Position numbers and translations under genes: made by a program. The notes under the pieces are model-generated. The model worked only from the letters and a program-made list of their open reading frames with translations. It was not told the origin of the DNA and did not search any database. From the NCBI GenBank assembly GCA_964468005.1, contig CAYXUT010000060.1, forward strand, positions 1-14,921: DNA of 14,921 bases. The letters run 5' to 3'. The first letter of the stretch is position 1. Each line of letters opens with the position of its first letter. Origin of the DNA: TMED8 sp964468005. Lineage in GTDB: Bacteria; Pseudomonadota; Alphaproteobacteria; Rhodospirillales; Casp-alpha2. Below, one piece after another: positions 14,806 through 14,921 of this stretch.

Positions 14806-14921
14806 GGCTAAAAAACATGATTATTTATAAATTTATATTAATATTATTTATGCCATTATAAAATAAATATAAAAACATTACTCTCTGTATAAAAAATATT
14901 GAGATAGAGAAATACTAGGCT
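14806..14921. other. Very AT-rich segment at the window edge
   Basis: About 115 bases with roughly one-fifth G+C, a sharp drop from the coding regions. It contains the 12-bp palindrome TATAAATTTATA (14826-14837) and the 10-bp ATATTAATAT (14835-14844). No coding frame is seen. It could be a promoter region, or the boundary of a foreign insertion or AT-rich intergenic spacer continuing beyond the window. Confidence 0.55.

Overview
The window looks like a scaffold from an alphaproteobacterium, probably a Rhodospirillales-like lineage assembled from a draft or metagenomic dataset. The main taxonomic pointer is a clear MipZ, the ParA-like division-plane ATPase of alphaproteobacteria. It is supported by a D,D-carboxypeptidase with a C-terminal SPOR domain and a moderately high G+C coding style. 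A run of ten N bases at 655-664 marks a scaffold join. No tRNA, rRNA, CRISPR array or transposase was seen.

Layout, left to right. Positions 3-356 are the 3' end of a LysR-type regulator. Positions 357-840 hold no gene but carry two diverged copies (about 88% identical by eye) of a ~165-base segment on either side of the N gap. The second copy is the leader of a small ABM-like barrel protein (844-1236). Next comes an exported TM1410/GH114-like protein on the minus strand (1366-2511) that has lost the acidic residues its family normally conserves. Divergent from it is a DUF3179 gene (2687-3682) that keeps one frame end to end but is interrupted by three in-frame stops. A GT-B glycosyltransferase (3715-4938, minus) is divergent from a cytoplasmic molybdopterin oxidoreductase (4994-7060). 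That gene overlaps mipZ by one base. After a perfect 9-bp inverted repeat that contains a TATAAT box come a VWA-like protein (8005-8721) and an overlapping membrane-anchored J-domain protein (8712-9449).

After a 278-base spacer with a possible gene remnant come galU, ugd and a phosphomannomutase/phosphoglucomutase (9728-13356). Together these give glucose-6-phosphate to glucose-1-phosphate to UDP-glucose to UDP-glucuronate, precursors for capsule, exopolysaccharide or LPS. Convergent with them is the D-alanyl-D-alanine carboxypeptidase (13393-14607, minus). Its upstream region carries several dyads and runs into a very AT-rich tail at the right edge.

The right two-thirds is cell-envelope and division biology: sugar-nucleotide supply, a glycosyltransferase, peptidoglycan trimming and division-site placement. 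The left third is less stable, with a scaffold join, a duplicated leader, a probable pseudoenzyme and a nonsense-riddled pseudogene. The best candidates for something unusual are the structured repeat before the ABM-like gene, the acid-depleted TM1410-like protein, the DUF3179 gene with three stops and no frameshift, and the IR-controlled VWA/J-domain pair beside mipZ.
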